From Manis javanica (taxonomy: Eukaryota > Chordata > Mammalia > Pholidota > Manidae), in assembly GCF_040802235.1 (NCBI RefSeq), contig NW_027332182.1, positions 434,001-498,000 of the forward strand: a stretch of 64,000 nt of DNA, in the 5' to 3' direction. This document shows positions 62,271 through 64,000 of this stretch, piece by piece; position 1 is the stretch's first letter, and every line of letters begins with the position of its first letter. The notes under the pieces are model-generated. The model searched no databases, had not been told where the DNA came from, and worked only from the letters and a program-made list of their open reading frames with translations. Made by a program: the position numbers and the translations under genes.

Positions 62271-63213
62271 GACTTTTGTTTTGAATTCTTTTTCAGGAAG
62301 ACTGGTTAAATCTATCTCTCCAGGTACCTTCTCAGGGAAAGATGTAGCAGATGCCTATGCTGTCTGGGTTAGTCTTGTCTGGATCAAATATTTTTGCCTT
62401 TTCATGTTGATAGGTGCAGTGGAGTGATATTGATGTGTCTATCAGCTTTCCACTTGGCTCCTTGCCTTTCTTTACTGGGACAACTGTGACCCCTAGTGTC
62501 TTGCATTGGGCAATTTCATGTAGACTGGTTCTCTCTATCTTGCCAGGCTGGTATGGAGGAAGCTCCCCTGTTGAGTGCGTGGCCAGCCTGAGGCTGCTAA
62601 TCTGCTATGGCGGGGGCCCCGGAGGGGTAATGAATGGGGGGCTGTTTGGCTGTTTTACTCCGTGAGGGGTCTTAGAGCTTTTGCCCAGGGGGTTAGTGTG
62701 CCTGGAGTTCCATGAAATTTCCAGCTGCTGGACTGTGACCTGGGATGTTTCCATCCAGCTGTGGCATCCCTGCCCTTTTAAGACTTTCAAAAAGCACTCG
62801 CTTTTCTTCGTCACAGGGGCATCGGCTTTGGGACCTGCTCAGATGTCTTGCTCTCCTGTTTCCCTAGTTTCCAGCAACCCACACATACACTGTGTCTGCA
62901 CTCTGGTGTGGATGGTAGGGTTGGGTGTTTAGCAGTCCTGGGCTCCTTCTCCCTCCCCGCTCTGACACCTCTCCTCCCACTGGAAGCTGAGGTGAGGGGT
63001 GCTTGGGTCCTACCAGGCCAGGGCTTGTATCTTACTCCTTTCAACAGGTGCTGGGTTCTCGCAGGTGTGGATGTAGTCTGGCTGTTGTCCTGTGTCTTCT
63101 GGTCTCTCTTTTAGGATTAGTTGTATTTGTTGTATTTTCAAAAATATATATGTTTTTGGGAGGAGATTCCCACTGTCCTACTCATGCTGCCATCTTGGCT
63201 CCACCTCTTGAGT

Positions 63214-64000
63214 TTCAACTTTTTAAAGATATATATATTCAGATGAATCTCAGAAAAAAAATAACATTAGGTTAATATAGCAAGACACTGAATATAACAT
63301 CTATTATATGATATCATTGATAGGGAGTCCATGATAATAGAAAATGAAGTATATGCTTCCATATGAATTTTAGGATAAGGTATGAAGGTACTCTAAAGTG
63401 CCTCTTGGGATTTGGATTCAAACTGAATTTACAAATGCAGTATTCTAATTGGCTTTGTTGGTATACAAGAATACCATTGATTTTTTAAAAATGTTCATCT
63501 TAGACCCAACGGCGTTGTTGAATTCTCATATTCATTCTAATGCAATATTTATCATTTATCATGGAGTTTATATGTTGCCAATCATCATCTACCTAGAAAA
63601 GAGAGATAATTTTGTCTCTTACTGATTATGACTTCTTTTCCTCATGTCATACTAAAATGTTAAGAAAATGATTGCCTAGTAAATGATGATAATGGTTATC
63701 CTATACTCACACTGTTAAATGTATTGGAAAAATATCAAAAAACACCCTAGATGCCTGACACCAGGAAAATCTTTGTGAAAAATGGTGCATTGCTATAATG
63801 CCATATTCCCATTGAAAAAGTGCATTAAAGACATTTAATTACTTTTTAAGCACAATAAAATGTAACACAAAATAAAATATTATACAGATGGATAAAATAA
63901 TAGAGAGGTTTTTCCCTGGCTCAGATTACAGAAGATTCATACTGATTCACTTTTTATATTTCATTACTTTTTTAAGTGACACTTCCTCCTACATAAAAAT
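63214..64000. other. AT-rich intergenic DNA
   Basis: No gene or nameable repeat seen. A-rich and T-rich runs are frequent. Confidence 0.45.

Larger units (their letters stand above)
57168..63213 (-). mobile_element. Near full-length LINE-1, inactive
   Basis: About 6.05 kb on the minus strand with all parts in order: GC-richer 5' UTR (about 62330-63213, whose start reads GAGGTGGAGCCAAGATGGC), ORF1 remnant (about 61560-62270), spacer, ORF2 (about 57517-61389), 3' UTR and an A-rich tail (T-rich on the plus strand at 57168-57190). The 3'-UTR type matches the truncated plus-strand copies in the window. ORF1 and ORF2 are broken, so it is immobile. I found no clear target-site duplication. Long plus-strand frames across it (60158-60592, 59047-59418, 57181-57597) are antisense shadows. 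Confidence 0.92.

Noticed and set aside
62414..63275. Several plus-strand frames in GC-richer DNA
   Set aside because: They fall in the 5' UTR of the minus-strand L1; the GC content is that of L1 promoters.

Overview
This window is ordinary-looking vertebrate, almost certainly placental mammal, nuclear DNA: AT-rich, intron-rich in character, packed with LINE-1 and endogenous retrovirus (ERV) remnants, with single-exon olfactory receptor (OR) genes as the only convincing host protein-coding genes. There are no bacterial features. Several L1 copies share one 3'-UTR type and I recognised no tRNA- or 7SL-derived SINE in 64 kb; together this hints at a laurasiatherian lineage with little SINE activity (a pangolin would fit), but that is a weak inference.

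Layout. 1-8.7 kb: a 5'-truncated LINE-1 (+) followed by a pile-up of truncated L1 3' ends. 9.5-17.2 kb: OR unit 1, with an intact OR14-like gene on the minus strand (11123-12085), its 3' flank, a conserved upstream block and an old ERV internal remnant. 17.7-20.9 kb: an old L1. 21.3-25 kb: OR unit 2, with a second intact OR14-like gene (23275-24228). 26.0-33.6 kb: an ERV mosaic on the minus strand: a gag-pol provirus with its own pair of LTRs (27558-33635) abutting a fragment of a different, betaretrovirus-like env with its own 3' LTR (26007-27557), which is itself split by a third LTR in the opposite orientation. 33.6-43.2 kb: OR unit 3, whose OR14-like gene is a pseudogene (36273-38028) broken by two frameshifts, a stop and an inserted solo LTR; a related LTR sits 1.6 kb away. 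43-53 kb: L1 fragments, one with a large internal deletion. 54634-55547: a plus-strand OR1-like pseudogene. 57.2-63.2 kb: a near full-length but dead L1 (-).

The three OR14-like loci are tandem copies: coding sequence, 3' flank and an upstream block all align between copies, and the gene order and strand are the same. The two intact genes should encode odorant receptors of the class A GPCR superfamily, used one allele at a time in olfactory neurons. The ERV and L1 elements are passengers that have broken one OR copy and displaced part of unit 2. I found no evidence for an undescribed multi-gene system; the most unusual structures are the ERV mosaic, the start- and stop-codon differences between OR copies and the shared upstream regulatory-looking block.
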